Shown here piece by piece: positions 1-12,287 of a stretch of 64,000 nt of DNA. The translations under genes were made by a program, and so were the position numbers. Numbering within the stretch: position 1 is the first letter of the stretch; each line of letters begins with the position of its first letter. The notes under the pieces are model-generated. The model was not told where the DNA came from and did no database searches. It saw nothing but the letters and a program-made list of their open reading frames with translations. Location of the stretch: the NCBI GenBank assembly GCA_025617375.2, contig JAMYGW020000005.1, positions 186,001 to 250,000 on the forward strand, given 5' to 3'. Origin of the DNA: Acarospora socialis. Its lineage: Eukaryota > Ascomycota > Lecanoromycetes > Acarosporales > Acarosporaceae.

Positions 1-2999
1 TACTGAGCAAGAGCAAGAATTGAAAATTGAATCACTGATGAAGACAAATAAAAAATAAATTGATCTGAACATATTGTTGAGAAAAGATGCAATGAGAGTC
101 AAATCTGCATAAATTTACTTTGCAATTTACTTTTACAAGTTCAACATGACAGAACTCATCAGCACATCAAAATCACATTTAATATGTTTAGATTGCTCAT
201 TTCACTCAAATCTTGAATTCAACACAAGTAAAGAACTAAGATTCATGACAAAACACAGAAAGTTGAACTGTCTCTGAAGAGAATAACTGAGTTAAGATGA
301 AGAAACTTAAAAAAAGAAGAAGCTTTGTCATCAAAATTGAGTGAAGTGACACAAACTGCTCAACAAACTATTCACTGTAAATTTAGATCTCTTGAAAGCA
401 CTAAACATGAAGAAATGCATGTTGAAGATGCAGAGAATATTGTTGAAAGAACTTGCTTTCAAAGAAAATTATTTAAAGAAACTAGCAGAGATCTCAAGCT
501 ATCTGATTGCAGACTTTGATGAATGAGTTAAAGAGATAAAAGAGATAATACAATTGATGCAGTATTGAGAGAGTTAGTTGAGCTTTGAACTTGAAAATGA
601 GAAGCAAGAGAAGTAAGAGTGAAGATCAAGATCAAGAACACACATCTCAAGAGCAATCAAACACAGATGAAAGACAAAATAATTAAGATCATGAGTAAGC
701 AGAGATTGTTGAAGAGTGAAAAGACAAAATCTCAGAGATTATGAGCAAATGATTAAATTATGTAAAGTAATTGAGAAACATAAGTTATCTGTTGAACAGT
801 TCACTTCATTCACAGAGCATTTAGAGAAATCAGAAAACTCAATTGATTAATGATGTTGAAGAGTCAGTAACATATAACAGCAAGAAAGAATAGAGTTCTG
901 TGACATCTTCTATAATATTAAAAATTTGAGTCATTTATTCAGAAATTTACAGCTACTTGTGTGAGATCTTGATCTTGCTTTTGATATTGAACTTTAGAAC
1001 TGTATCTGCAACACATTGTTCTTAATTATTGATCTGCAAGAAAGAAATGAGAAAGTATAATATATGAATGAACTTGATAAATTAATTTTCATCTTAAAAT
1101 CTAAAGAGACATCAGCACTCTTTAAAATGTTGAGATTATGAAGAGAACTCTTACATAAAAGAAACAGTGATTCAATGAACAAAGACATCATCATGATAAA
1201 TAGTTAATTTGTGAAGTCTGTTAACTATGAATTGCTTAAGTTTTATTTCAGATGTGTGAAAAAATAGAAAGACTGTTCAGTCTTAATTGAATCTTCAACA
1301 ATAATGATGATCACAATGTTATAGATTGCTCATCACTACACTATAAACATTCATCTCATACAACTATCTAGCAACAAATACAAGCATCATTAAATAATCT
1401 TCATAAAGATACTCTTAAGCATTAATCTTTATCAGAGTATTAATTATAGTTACTATCATAACTTTTATCATTAAATAAATATTAATATAAAGAATATGCT
1501 TAAGAAAGCTCAGTACTCAGAGATGCTTTATTATTTACAGTATACTGTCATAAATAAATGAAAAATGTATTGTATAAAGAAAGAACTTGTAAAGAAATAA
1601 GAAATCTTAAAAGAATTTATAAATGACTTGCTAAAAGACAGAGCAAATCATATTCACAATATTTAAATGAAGTGATTGCAGACAAGCAAGAAAGATAAAG
1701 AGTTAGATAAGAAATAACTTCATTATTACAATGAATTTCAGTTTTAAATAGAATCTAAAGTCAATAAAATGAATAAGATTCAGATTATGCTCTTTTACTG
1801 TAAACTAAACAAATTAGTTTACAAAAAAATTTGTAAACAGTTAAAGCTGTCAACTATAAAAAAAGATATGATAACTTTTATAAAGAAATTAAGATTTAAT
1901 CTGTCTCATTACAAACTAAAAATCAAATTAAGCTATTAGAAAAGATCTAAGTCTTTTAATAAGATACAGAATAAGTTTGTAGCAAAGTTAGAAGAAAAAT
2001 CTCATAAAAATGAATGAAATTAATTTATAAAGTGCTTCAAATACAATAAGATTAATTATTTAGTTAAGAACTGCTGAAGCTTTAAAAAAAATAAAACTTT
2101 CACAAACTTCATAAACAAAAAAGATGCATAAGATTCACATAAAGTGTATGTAGTCTTTAAGAAAGAAGATACTGTAAATAAGAAGTTAAAGAATGCATCT
2201 ATAAAGATGAATGCTTTTAAAAAAGAAATTTTATAACTTACAGTACATTTTATGAATCAAAAGCTCAGAATATTGATGAACATCAGAAGTAATATCAATT
2301 TTCTGTAATTAAATTTAGTTATAATTTTAGATTTTATTTTCTTGTTCTCTGTGTGAAACACTGTCAGTGTAAATTAACAGTCTGTAATAATACATGATCT
2401 GTATTATGAAGTGATCTTTATTTGAAATAATGAGAATGAAATTTACAAGCATTACAAATCTCTCACATCTGTGAAGATTAAACTGAACATAATACTTAAC
2501 ATAATCTGATTAATCTAAAAAGACTCAATAGTCAGCTTCTTTTAAGAAACATTAATCTGAAAAGAGAAAACAGAAAACTTTGCAAAGTCAAAAAACAGTG
2601 AGAAACTGAATTTCAGAGTTTTTATGAAGAAGTTAAAGATTAAGAACTTAATATAAATATATTAAGTCTGCATAGAAAATGTGAAGAATCAGAACAACAT
2701 AAATTTAATAAAAATTCTAAAGTTATATCACAATTTTGTGAAAATGTTCTCAGAATAAAATGTAAACACTCTGTCTTTACATTACAAACAGAATTATGTT
2801 ATTGATCTGTTAAATGAAAGAACTTTATTTTTCAGTTTTATTTACAATCTTTATAAAAAGAAACTCACAGAGCTTCAAAGATATCTGAATGAGAATTTAA
2901 AAAATGATTTCATTTGATTTTCACAATCTTTCATGAAAACACTGATGCTGTTTATATCTAAAACTGATGACAAACTGCAATTATATGTTAATTATTATG
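1..2999 (+). mobile_element. Gypsy-D fossil: internal gag-pol part, plus strand, left end outside window
   Basis: Plus-strand translation shows the order expected of a Ty3/Gypsy element. There is a charged, coiled-coil-like stretch (about 325-1200). A CCHC-type zinc-knuckle remnant of gag lies at about 2030-2075 (KCFKYNKINYLVKNC). At about 2800-2995 comes the start of reverse transcriptase, with IDLLNERTLFFSFIYNLYKK and then FISKTDDKLQLYVNYY. The latter pair is the well-known entry of Gypsy RT (acidic-proline, then palm). The element is heavily broken, with many stops, and almost devoid of CC/GG. It ends where the LTR of Gypsy-A begins at 3000, so that LTR marks an insertion into it. I could not find the rest of its pol to the right. 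Assignment to Gypsy is firm from RT; the first 1.5 kb is assigned by continuity only. Confidence 0.68.
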
Positions 3000-3334
3000 T
3001 GTTATGTTCTAGTACTGAGCTTTCTCAGTAATGAAGAACTAGAGATTTGCTTTGATATAAAGAGTATGAAGAACACTTGAGTCTGTATGATAAATCAGTA
3101 GATAATAACTATAAAGTAAGTTGAACATGATTGTTTTCATAAGAAAAACAATTCTATCTATATAGAGTTCTTTCAGAGATCTCTATTCTCTTTACTTCTT
3201 AAAGTAGAGATTATAGAGAGTGTCATCTCTCTATTTCTTTATTTTCTTAATATTGAGAATATTAAGAAAAGTGAGAACACTAGAAATTCTCATTGTTTTG
3301 TTTCAATCTCATGTTTCTAAGCATAATCATAACA
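3000..3334 (-). repeat. LTR of Gypsy-A
   Basis: It begins TGTTATG and ends ATAACA, giving inverted TGTTAT/ATAACA ends. It aligns along its length with the two 316-bp LTRs of Gypsy-B: shared blocks include a run before gatataaag, gttgaacatgattg-like and cataagaaaa segments, a TATATAG motif near 3158, and the terminal cataatcataaca. 335 bp. The five bases before it are ttatg; the far end of the element is not visible, so no duplication can be checked. Right after it comes the same leader as in Gypsy-B (ctatttaag ... gagagtatat). Confidence 0.78.
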
Positions 3335-3412
3335 CATGTTTTCTTCTTCAAGATGCTAGTCTGCTAGTGTCTATTTAAGTGAGAGTATATATCTTATCTT
3401 TGTTTCTCAACA

Positions 3413-3718
3413 ATGATCTTCAAAGATCAGAAAAATCATCTTGCTATTGCAAAACTCATAATCATTCAGAGTCATTTCTCTTCTGTTGTCTGTAATCTCT
3501 GTTTTAATTTTTTTCTTTCTTGTATCATTATGACAGATTGTTTCAAGTGCTCTGAATACACTCATCATGATTGTTCTTGTGGTTCAGCATTCATGAACAC
3601 ACTAAACTGTACTCATGAGAAGTTGCAGTTCAATCTTGAAACTGTGATGAAAGATTGTGAGAGACAAGTCAAAGTCTTGCATCTTCAAACTGAGTTTCTT
3701 CAGGTTCTTGATGTCTGA
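3413..3718 (+). pseudogene. Cysteine-rich ORF antisense in the 3' part of Gypsy-A
   Basis: A 101-codon plus-strand ORF lies between the LTR and the minus-strand pol. It shows paired cysteine motifs (VVCNLCFNFFLSC, then CFKCSEYTHHDC) followed by a coiled-coil-like tail rich in K, E, L and Q. ORFs of the same layout sit at the same place in Gypsy-B (24541-24900) and Gypsy-C (57265-57666). Fungal genomes hold many small unnamed proteins with a CxxC...CxxC head and a Leu-rich coiled coil close to Gypsy elements; from memory this resembles them. Function unknown; a nucleic-acid or RNA-binding accessory role would be a guess. Treated as part of the fossil. Confidence 0.5.
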
Positions 3719-5138
3719 ATTTTAAGATTATGAAAAATCTTGAAACAAAACAAGTCTTACTCAATAGTCTTTGTCAATTGTCTTGCAGCAAAGCTTAATG
3801 ATGATAATGATGAGACAGAGAATGAAAATTCTTAATCATTGTCATAACTTTTCAACTTTATGTTTTCATTCTTCTGAAATTCTATACTATTCTTTTTTCA
3901 AAATATTGAAGTATTCTTGCACAGTTCTTGAGATTCTTCATTGATTTTAAGATGTTTTTCAAAGTATGATATTCTTTTCATTTTATGAAATAATGAACTT
4001 TCTCACTAATCATTCTCTTTCTCAAAATATTCTTGACTTCATATTCTTCATCAGATTCAACAGATGTTTCAGTGATTTGAAGTGATATGAATTGATTGTA
4101 ATGCTGTAGCATGAATGTGTGAAATACTCAGTGTATTCACATTTTCTTAAGTAAGTTTAGCTCATAACTTATTTTCTTGATGTTTCTGACAATCTTGAAT
4201 GATTCTATGCTCTTGCTATTCAATTTCTTGCTTGTCTGTCTGATATGAATGTTATTTGTTTAAAGATACACTCTCTTGTCAATCTGAAAAGACTTTCTAA
4301 GTGTCTTATTACTCATCTGCTGTTGAATTCTGTTCTGTAGATCTTTGTGCAGTTTCTTTATCTCAGTAATGTTCAGTATTACTTTCTGACTTTGAGATCT
4401 GTGCATTCACAGTTCTTGTTATATCTTCAGATTGTATTCATAATTCACAAAGAATGATGTTTTTCTTGTGATTTTGTTTCATATATTGTTATATGTAAAC
4501 TGTGCTGTCAGCAACAGTTATACTCAGTTATTTTGATTCTGATTGACATAGTAACACAAGTATGTTTTCACTGTCTGATTCATTCATTCTGATGATTCAT
4601 TCATCTGTAAATAATATTCTGTTGACATCTTGTGTTTTATTTCAAGCTTTGCTGCAAGCATTTCTCAAAACTTACTTGTGAACAGCTTGTTTCTGTTGAT
4701 GATAAACTCTTTTGATAGTTTGTAATTGCTAATCAATTCTCACAGTATAATGTATGTCAGTACTGATGCTGTTGCAATTTTCTTGAATGAAATGAACATT
4801 GTATATTTTGTCAATCTATTCACTATAGTCAATATACTGTCAAATTTTATACTTTATGTTGAATTCTTTGATGATAACAACTTCACTATGAAGTTCATGA
4901 TGATTGATTTTCATGATCTGCTCAGCACATCTATTTGTGTTACTTCATCATATTGTTTGTCTCAATTGATCTTGTTTTTTTGACATGAATTGCATCTTGC
5001 AATCATCTTGATGATTTAATTTCTAAGATTGCTAACATTGCATCTTCTTTGCACAAGATTCTCAGTGTGTTTAACTTCTAAATGTTCATGAATCTTGTCT
5101 GCATGACATTTTGTGATGAGTTCTTTATCTGTTAATCA

Positions 5139-5288
5139 ATGTAAATTTTGTAAGTTAGTTAATTATGATATTTAATTTACTAATTCTCTGTCTAGATAAT
5201 GAGCAGCTTTTAATGCAAGAGCTAGTTAAGATAAAACAAGCAGCTAGAACACTATACTATAAATGTTAATCTTATGTCAAGAAAAATA
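5139..5288. other. Unassigned AT-rich gap between Gypsy-A and the MITE
   Basis: About 150 bp that no longer aligns with Gypsy-B. No ORF or repeat recognised; it may be highly decayed Gypsy-A or older target DNA. Confidence 0.3.
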
Positions 5289-5290
5289 TA

Positions 5291-6123
5291 CAAAGTGAAT
5301 AACAAAAATATTCACTCACTAACTGAATTCTCATCAAATCTCATAAATTTCATTAATGAATATCTGAAGATGCAGTTAATCAAAAGTTCTGAAAATTGAA
5401 TATGTTATAGATATTTAGTTAGAAAATGCAGATATTAACTCAATTTCTGTTGTATTGCTCTGTTAATATAATAGCTACTCTGTGTTTTCAGTAAACAGTT
5501 AATATCTTACAAATATGTATGTAAAATCATTGATTTTTAGCAAATTTCTCATAAACATTAAAAAATCAGTATATAAAACCATGTATCACACTTCTAACAC
5601 TTTTATTTCTATAATGAGATATCATTTATATAATTATCTACACAATGTTCAATTTTCTGAATTTTTGATTAACTGTATCTTCAGATATTCATTAATGAAA
5701 ACTATAAGATTTGATGAGAATGTTATGATCATGTCTAACAAAGCATGATGCAAACTGCAGACTACAAACTACATCAGAGAATATATGATCAGAACTGCTA
5801 GATAAGCAGTTATGTGATATTTTGCTGAGCACAAGATTTGACAAAGTGTGTCAATAAAGCTCAGAGCACTATTAGCACAAGAAGTGCATCAGTGTGCAAG
5901 ACATGCTGAGCATGCAGCTTCTATATAGTAGAATTGTTTTTTTTATGAAAACAATTATGTTTAACTTAATTATTCAATCACAGTTACTGTTTATCAAGAA
6001 GATCTTTTGAATCTTTATATCAACAAGTCAAAACTCTAGCTTTACATATTCAAGAAAGCTCAGATCAGTTAGAATATAACAGAGAATTTGACTAGTGAGT
6101 GAACATTTTTGTTCTTCACTTTG
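5291..6123. mobile_element. Mariner-like MITE with about 108-bp terminal inverted repeats, split by a solo LTR
   Basis: The left arm 5291-5398 starts caaagtgaataacaaaaat. The right arm is its reverse complement, in two parts: 5650-5720 and 6087-6123 (ending ...ttcttcactttg). Between the two parts lies a 361-bp LTR with its own duplication. Without that insert the element is about 467 bp: arms of about 108 bp, by eye about 90% identical, around a 251-bp loop with no transposase. It is flanked by ta on both sides (5289-5290 and 6124-6125). A TA duplication with long inverted repeats and no coding capacity fits a Tc1/mariner-superfamily MITE. Mismatches between the arms are mainly transitions, as expected of C-to-T decay. 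Confidence 0.85.
5721..6081 (+). repeat. Solo Gypsy LTR (361 bp) inside the MITE, target duplication gagaa
   Basis: Starts TGTTATGATC and ends ATATAACA. It is flanked by gagaa at 5716-5720 and 6082-6086, and the MITE arm reads straight across once it is removed. It belongs to the Gypsy-A/B LTR family but in the opposite direction: its block around 5926-5970 (tatatag...gaattgtttt...atgaaaacaat) matches the reverse complement of 3130-3165. A TATA-like tatata lies near 5932. No internal region remains, so it arose by LTR-LTR recombination or is a lone LTR. Confidence 0.87.
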
Positions 6124-6125
6124 TA

Positions 6126-9060
6126 ACTTTATAGAGTTATTAATGAAGTTCATGCTGTTTAATTCATTAAGTAAGTCTATGTAACTATTTATATATCAGC
6201 TTGCTTAGTTAGCATGCTTAGTAAACATGCTTCAATTATAAAAAGACTGTGTAAATTCATAACATCTTATAATTTTACTTATTACAGAATTCATTGTAAC
6301 TGTAAACTTTGTCATTACTATAGACATAAAGTTGTGTAATTAAAATGTTATATTGATTTAATCTGTAAACTTAACATTTTTAAAGAGTTTGTTAATCAGT
6401 AAAGTTGTTTTTTTTTCAGTCACACATATCAACTAGTAAAATTGATTTCTATCTCTACACAACATCTTTGATAGAATTTAACTGCAAAGTCTCATTGAAA
6501 ACTTAAGATGATCTGTAAAGTAGTTTTACAATATATACACTGATTAGTTAAAGTAATCTAGATCTCTAGACAGTATTAAGATACATAAAACAAGAGATTT
6601 ATTGAATCACAAACTCTTCAGTGAAATATTCTGAATCAATACTTCAGATCAATTCTGTCACAAAGATTACTATTTTGATTCATAGAAAACAAAGTCATAA
6701 GAAAAGAACTGCAGCAATTGCAAAGATATATTCATCAGTTCACACATGCTCATAGATTTTCTCTGAGAGTTCATTTGTGAAGATTAAATCATTGATTGTA
6801 AAGAAACATTTTCTTGTTTCACTTTCTTCATTATATTGAATCAAGTCTACAGTGTCAACAAGAACATCTGCAAGCTCATGAAAATTACATTCTTTATTTC
6901 TGAGTCAGATCTGTTGCAGATTCTCATTCAGATCAAATGAATCATCTTAACTTACAGAATTTGCTCATCAAATTTCACAATTTCATGTACTCAGAAAAGC
7001 ACAAATAACATCTTGTTTTCTGCTGTGATAAGTCTGAAATCATTTTTAAGACAGACTCAAACTCAGTCTTTACTGCTGATAATCACATCATCATTTAATT
7101 TCACATCTGATACATCAGAAATCTGTAGACTTTAAGGTAAAAGAAGTTTTGAGTGTGAGCACAATCAATGATATGTTGCAGTAGTATATGATTGTCAATA
7201 ACAAATTAATGCATCATCTGTCTGAAGAAGTGTCAACTTTGAGTACTGTCACAGTTATGTGTGCAGACAGCACAGCATATCAAGTGTTCTTTGAAGAGTT
7301 AAAGAAGAGTCATGCAAAGTCTGAAAGAATTATTCTCACACAGAAAACAGATAAAATCAGCATCTTTGTGATTCAGACATGTTCTTGATTCTTTTTAAAG
7401 CTTGTGAGATGCAATCATTCTTACACAAACTCTCAGCTCACAGTCATCACTGATGCAACTGTCATTACAATTTTTTTCTCTGACTTCAAGCTAGATGTTG
7501 TTAAGCAACTTGATGTCATGCATATGATCAACTATCACACACATTCAAACTGAAAAAAGAGAATTCTCAAGCTCATCAGTGACAAAGACATCAATATCAC
7601 TCTGAACATAGAGAACACAGATACAATTGTTAAGTTTTTGATGATGATGAAGATGAGTGAATGAGTGATGATGACTGACTTTTTAAGTCAGAATGATACA
7701 ATCAACATGTTGTCAATTACTGTACTTAAAACAAAGATCAGTATTGATTCTTCTTTTGTCTTAGTACAGACAGAACTATGCTGACAATATTATAATTTGA
7801 GATGATTTTGATTCTGCAAGCACTTCAGTGATTGAATTGATGCTTTAATTCATGAATAAGCACAAGATTGATTTCTACATCAGTCAGAAGTTTGTGTTTC
7901 ATGAAGTGAAAAAAACTTTTGAGTTCTATGAAAAGCAGAACTTTATCAGCAAGATGATGATCTATATTACTGTTTAAGTTTCTGAAAAATGTAATCATTA
8001 TTGACTGAATTTAGAAGAAGTAAGATTGTGAGACTTTTACTGAGAAGAAAGAATCATCATGTAGTTTAAGTTGTAGCTAGAATTCAATATTTTTGTGCTT
8101 CAAACTTCTAACATTCTCTACTTAGCTGATGAAGATGAACAGATAGTTTTTCACAAAGTTCAGCATCTTTTTTGTAAACTCATCAGAATTTTCTTCTGCA
8201 ATATAATGATCAGCTTCTTTCATCACAGTTATTTTAAAATTTCTGTGCTTATAAAGTTCATTGAACATCTTCAAGACTTCAATTTTATGTGTGCTTTTCT
8301 TTTTACTGAGTGTCATGACTAAAATCTTACTTTTCTTGTTCTCATCTATTCAGTTATGATTCTCTTGTGCATCAACCTCAAAGATTTTATTAATCTTCAT
8401 TGCACATTTCATAGCTTCAGACTGCAAGTACATCTCAGTGTAATTATTCAAATCTGTAATAAATATAGCTGCTGTATTGTAGAGAAGCTTGAAGAAGAAA
8501 TGATTAAAATAGATGTGCTCTCAGTCATTTATTAAAACTTCTGACAGATCTAGTATACTGTGAAAGATAAAATGAAACTGCTAATACTTCTTGTCAAATC
8601 TCTCACAATTTAGTCAACACTTAAACATTTAATGAAGTTTCAGAATCTTCAGTCAGTACTGACTTTATGAGATCAGACTCAAAGTCAAGAAAAACATGAT
8701 TATTGTTGATATAGCAAATGCAGACATTCATACATTGTTGTATTAGAATCTGAAGATTTTCATTGAGTGATGCTCTATGACAGAAGACTTGATATTGAAT
8801 TTTATATGAATCAAGCTCATTTCAAATGCAGCTGCAGTTAACTTTCTGAATGCACTGTTAATAGAGAGTAAAGTGTGAATGAAAGAAAAGTGAAGAAGCA
8901 TTCATCAAAGAGTACTGCAATTGCTGCTCAAAGAAAAATGTTAGTAAGATGTGAAGAGCAAAGAGAATAAAATAAAGAATTAATAACTTAAATAGATCTC
9001 TGAATAGCTGAGAAAGCAGTGTGTGTGAAATGAATAAAAACTCTCTATGAGAACAGAAGC
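6126..9060. other. RIP-type decayed DNA, no gene recognised
   Basis: About 3 kb of AT-rich DNA with almost no CC/GG. Open stretches such as 7188-7388 (+) are short and show no family I know. Near 6200-6232 a motif of the type gcttagt-n-agcatgc recurs; a similar motif occurs in the solo LTR at 54711-54874. Probably old transposon remains, but I cannot name one. Confidence 0.35.
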
Positions 9061-11858
9061 ACAAGAATGAGAAGAACTATCAAGATCATCATTTTTGCTG
9101 AGTTCAGATGTGAAATGAAGTGTGTAAAGATATCAAATAGAGAAAAAACAGAACAAGAATCTCTTTATTTTGTGAAGCAAATGAAGAGAACAGTTATAAA
9201 CTCATAGATCTACACATCTCTATTTGATTGTTTAGAATGTGAAAAGAAGAAAAGGAAATGTTTCATCTTGAGTGAGTGTGTGAAATGATTTGTGATATGT
9301 AGATTTGAAACAATGTTGTATGTAGTTTGAGATGCAGTCTCATCATTTAGTGAAATTTGACTTGAGCTTGAAGATCACTTGATGTAATTTTGTTCTTAAT
9401 GAAAGAGTGAATCTGAGATGAAAATCTTGATATGAATCAAATAACAACTTAACAAGAAATTACTAAATTAAATAATGAAGAGCAAGTATGCTCTGAATGA
9501 TGCTTTTTGATGAGAATGTGTTGTGTTTATTTAAGCATCATATTGTACACTTTCAAGCTTTAACATCTATACAAAGTATGTCTCACTCAAAGTCTAGTGA
9601 CTGTCTTCTATCACTATATCACAAAGAAATCTCAGAAACTAGAACTAGAGAAACTTTGCACATGTCACTTGCTTTCTCTGATCTTAATTAAATGACATTA
9701 TTTATTATAGCAAATTATCTGAATCAGAGCAGTCAGCTCAAGAAATTAAACTTGCACAGTACAGATTGAAAGTCATTTAAGTAATTCACATATTAATTCT
9801 TCAATAGCATTTACATATTGATAGCACTTAACTGTCTGCTTAGCATGCAGCAGTAAAAAATATTTACATCATTTCTTTATCATTATTCTATCTGAAGTCA
9901 AGATGCTCTTTATTATGCAGTTGTGATTTTACATGCTATGTCATTCAGCTTTTGCTCTTGTTTTATATTTCTCAATGAGATCTTTCTTTCAGTTGTCACT
10001 TTGTCATCACAATGCTGCATTCTTATCATCAATATTCTGTTATCTGAATTGACTGTTGAAGTAAGAGTAGTGATGTAAGTCTTGATGACAGATTTTCATG
10101 TAAAACACAGAAACTCTATCTTAAAACACAGAAAGCTGCATTTAAGCTTCTTCAAAGATCTTAACTTTAAGACTGAGTTGTTGATTGTACTTATGTCTGA
10201 CTTGTGATCAAAGTTCATCTTCACTTATTGATGCAAAGTGCATTTTACTTTCTACATGATTTCTTCTGCCTCAATGTTATGCTCTGAAAATGCTTCTTTC
10301 ACAAATATTCTGTCTTGAAAGCTGTAGTCATATAACTTGCACAGTGTATAGCTGCTCAATGACCATATCTCAGACACAGTCTTTCTGCTTTATGTTTGTC
10401 TTTGAGTCTGTCTTTTTCTATTCACACTATACAGAGTAGTTCTCAGTCACAAGACTCAGTTTGATGATGCAAGAAATTTATTAATCTTTCAGTCTTCTGT
10501 TCAATGTACTTCTTGTATAGTTTGCAGAACAGCAGTATATATTTACTTCTGTAACTTTTGAATTTTTCTTTTCAATTTTCATTCATCATTTTTAGTTATC
10601 ATTCAATCATACAAGATCATCATGCACTACAGTAGCTTTTATCATATTGTACTTGCAACTGTTGCAGCTGCATTCACAATTGTCTATACTTTGTCATCAA
10701 ACTTTAAGAAAAAAGCTTCTTTCATTTTTAGAAGCAATTCTCAACAGAATAATGCAGTGAATTTTGCAAATAAATATGGTCAGTGATTCTAAGAAAGAAG
10801 ATATAAGTCATGAAACTCTGTTTAGAAGAAAATACTGATTATGATGATGATAGTCTTTCATAAATTCATGTGTTTATGCTATTTACTATCTGTGATCTTC
10901 AAATCTTTCATGATAATCATCTACATAACAACTTTCTGATCAGTCAAATCATCATTTTAATTGTAACAATTTTTATCTGAGTCTGAGAGACAAGTCAAAA
11001 GCAAGCATTTTCAATATTGTGAACAACATCATTGTTATTTGTGACACAAACTCATCAGTATTCATCTCTCTATATTTTGCTGAAATCAACATCAAGATTA
11101 ATTCTGATGAAAGCTCTGTTGCTACTGCTTTCAATAAGACTGTGTTTAAACTCAATGAGTTTGCTCAATTTCAGACATTTATATTGAGTACTGATATTGA
11201 AACTTCACAGTTAGCATTTTTTCTGTCATTCTGTTCTCATTGAAAACACAAATTTAGTGAATACACAAAGTAATGACTGATCTGTGACAGTGTCAATTCA
11301 ATTAAGAACTATGACTTACTTTTTAATGAGATTCATTTCTGTGATTGAGAAGATGAGTAGTAATTAACTGTTCTTGTTCAAAATCATGAACTCAGCTTTC
11401 ATGATGACAGTATGTTGATGCTTAAGTAGCTTGCAAACATTCTGTTGAGAATGATAAAAACTACATTGATATTTATTGACAGAGATGTTTGAGCTGTAAT
11501 ACAGACTCTTTCAGTTGTTCAATCATGTTCTTAATGACAAAATCTGTAACTTAATACTTTTAGTTTAAGTCTCTGAGCATCAAGATTGAAGTTATGCTTA
11601 TGTGCATTTCAAGCTCACAGAATATATTCACATAGTGATTTTATAAAGATTTGATATCTACATGTAGAAACTTGAATATCTGAAGAAATTAATGTTGCTG
11701 TTGAAGTGACATTTCATTTCATCACTTCTCTTCACTATATTCACATTCTTCTTCTAATGTACAAAGAAAATGTCACAAGTGTTTCTTTCTGTCTAAGACA
11801 TGATAAATAACTGCTGTCTTGTCAATGAGTAAGTGAGTACATACACATTGATTGCTGC
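9061..11858. other. Decayed DNA, no gene recognised
   Basis: AT-rich, CC/GG-poor. An ATG at 10624 opens a plus-strand reading with a hydrophobic start (HYSSFYHIVLATVAAAFTIV) that looks like a signal peptide or membrane segment before it meets stops. A single ggaaa (about 9254) and a tatggtc (about 10776) are rare surviving GG pairs. No domain recognised. Confidence 0.3.
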
Positions 11859-12287
11859 ATGACTGAAGATACAAAAATAAATGAATGTTTTTTACTTCTT
11901 GAGCATAGTGTCTACAGTATGCAAGCAATTTTCACACTGATAGTTTTGAGTCAGCATAAAAGCATATCATCTGATCAAGAGAGCATTAAGATGTTGAGAA
12001 CTTCAATAAATGAACTTGATTTATTCAAGTTCAGTAAGTTTGAACAATATAATGACACATCTCTGTATCTTTTAATTCAAGATTTATCACACACATGCAA
12101 TCACAAAAGCTGTCAAAGTTCTACTGAAGTGACACAAGATCATTGTGATTATGATGATCAAGAGAAGAACTATAACTTGAAGTTATTCTTTTACTTTTGT
12201 CTCACTTTGCTCATCAGAATGACATCAGAAGATGCAATGATCAGACTCATTTTACAAGTTATGCTTTTCTTTATTGATCAGACATAG
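11859..12287 (+). pseudogene. 142-codon open reading frame of unknown origin
   Basis: The longest open frame in the left third (M at 11859, stop after 12287). It is rich in S, L, T and I, with a polar middle (NHKSCQSSTEVTQDHCDYDD) and a hydrophobic C-terminal part (LFFYFCLTLLIRM). No motif I recognise. Base composition is the same CC/GG-free type as its surroundings, so it is either a surviving piece of a mutated gene or a chance frame. Sequence just upstream keeps reading in related frames, which mildly favours a relic. Confidence 0.22.

Larger units (their letters stand above)
3000..5138 (-). mobile_element. Gypsy-A fossil: 3' LTR plus 3' end of pol, truncated
   Basis: This is a second copy of the same family as Gypsy-B (24162-30230), in the same orientation. 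Homology runs from the LTR at 3000 through the pol 3' end. The clearest match is 4726-4983, whose plus-strand reading shares long runs with 25863-26120 (for example FLNEMNIVY and SQLILFF); on the minus strand this is integrase. Homology fades at about 5138, before RNase H, so the 5' two thirds are missing. CC and GG are essentially gone here, while Gypsy-B keeps many, so this copy is older or more heavily mutated. Heavily broken. Confidence 0.8.

Noticed and set aside
325-519. 64-codon ORF as an independent gene
   Set aside because: It lies within the Gypsy-D gag region and shares the decay pattern; better explained as part of that fossil.
4726-4983. Plus-strand ORFs 4726-4983 and 25863-26120 as a conserved membrane protein
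   Set aside because: They match each other well but are the antisense shadow of minus-strand Gypsy integrase in two copies of one family.
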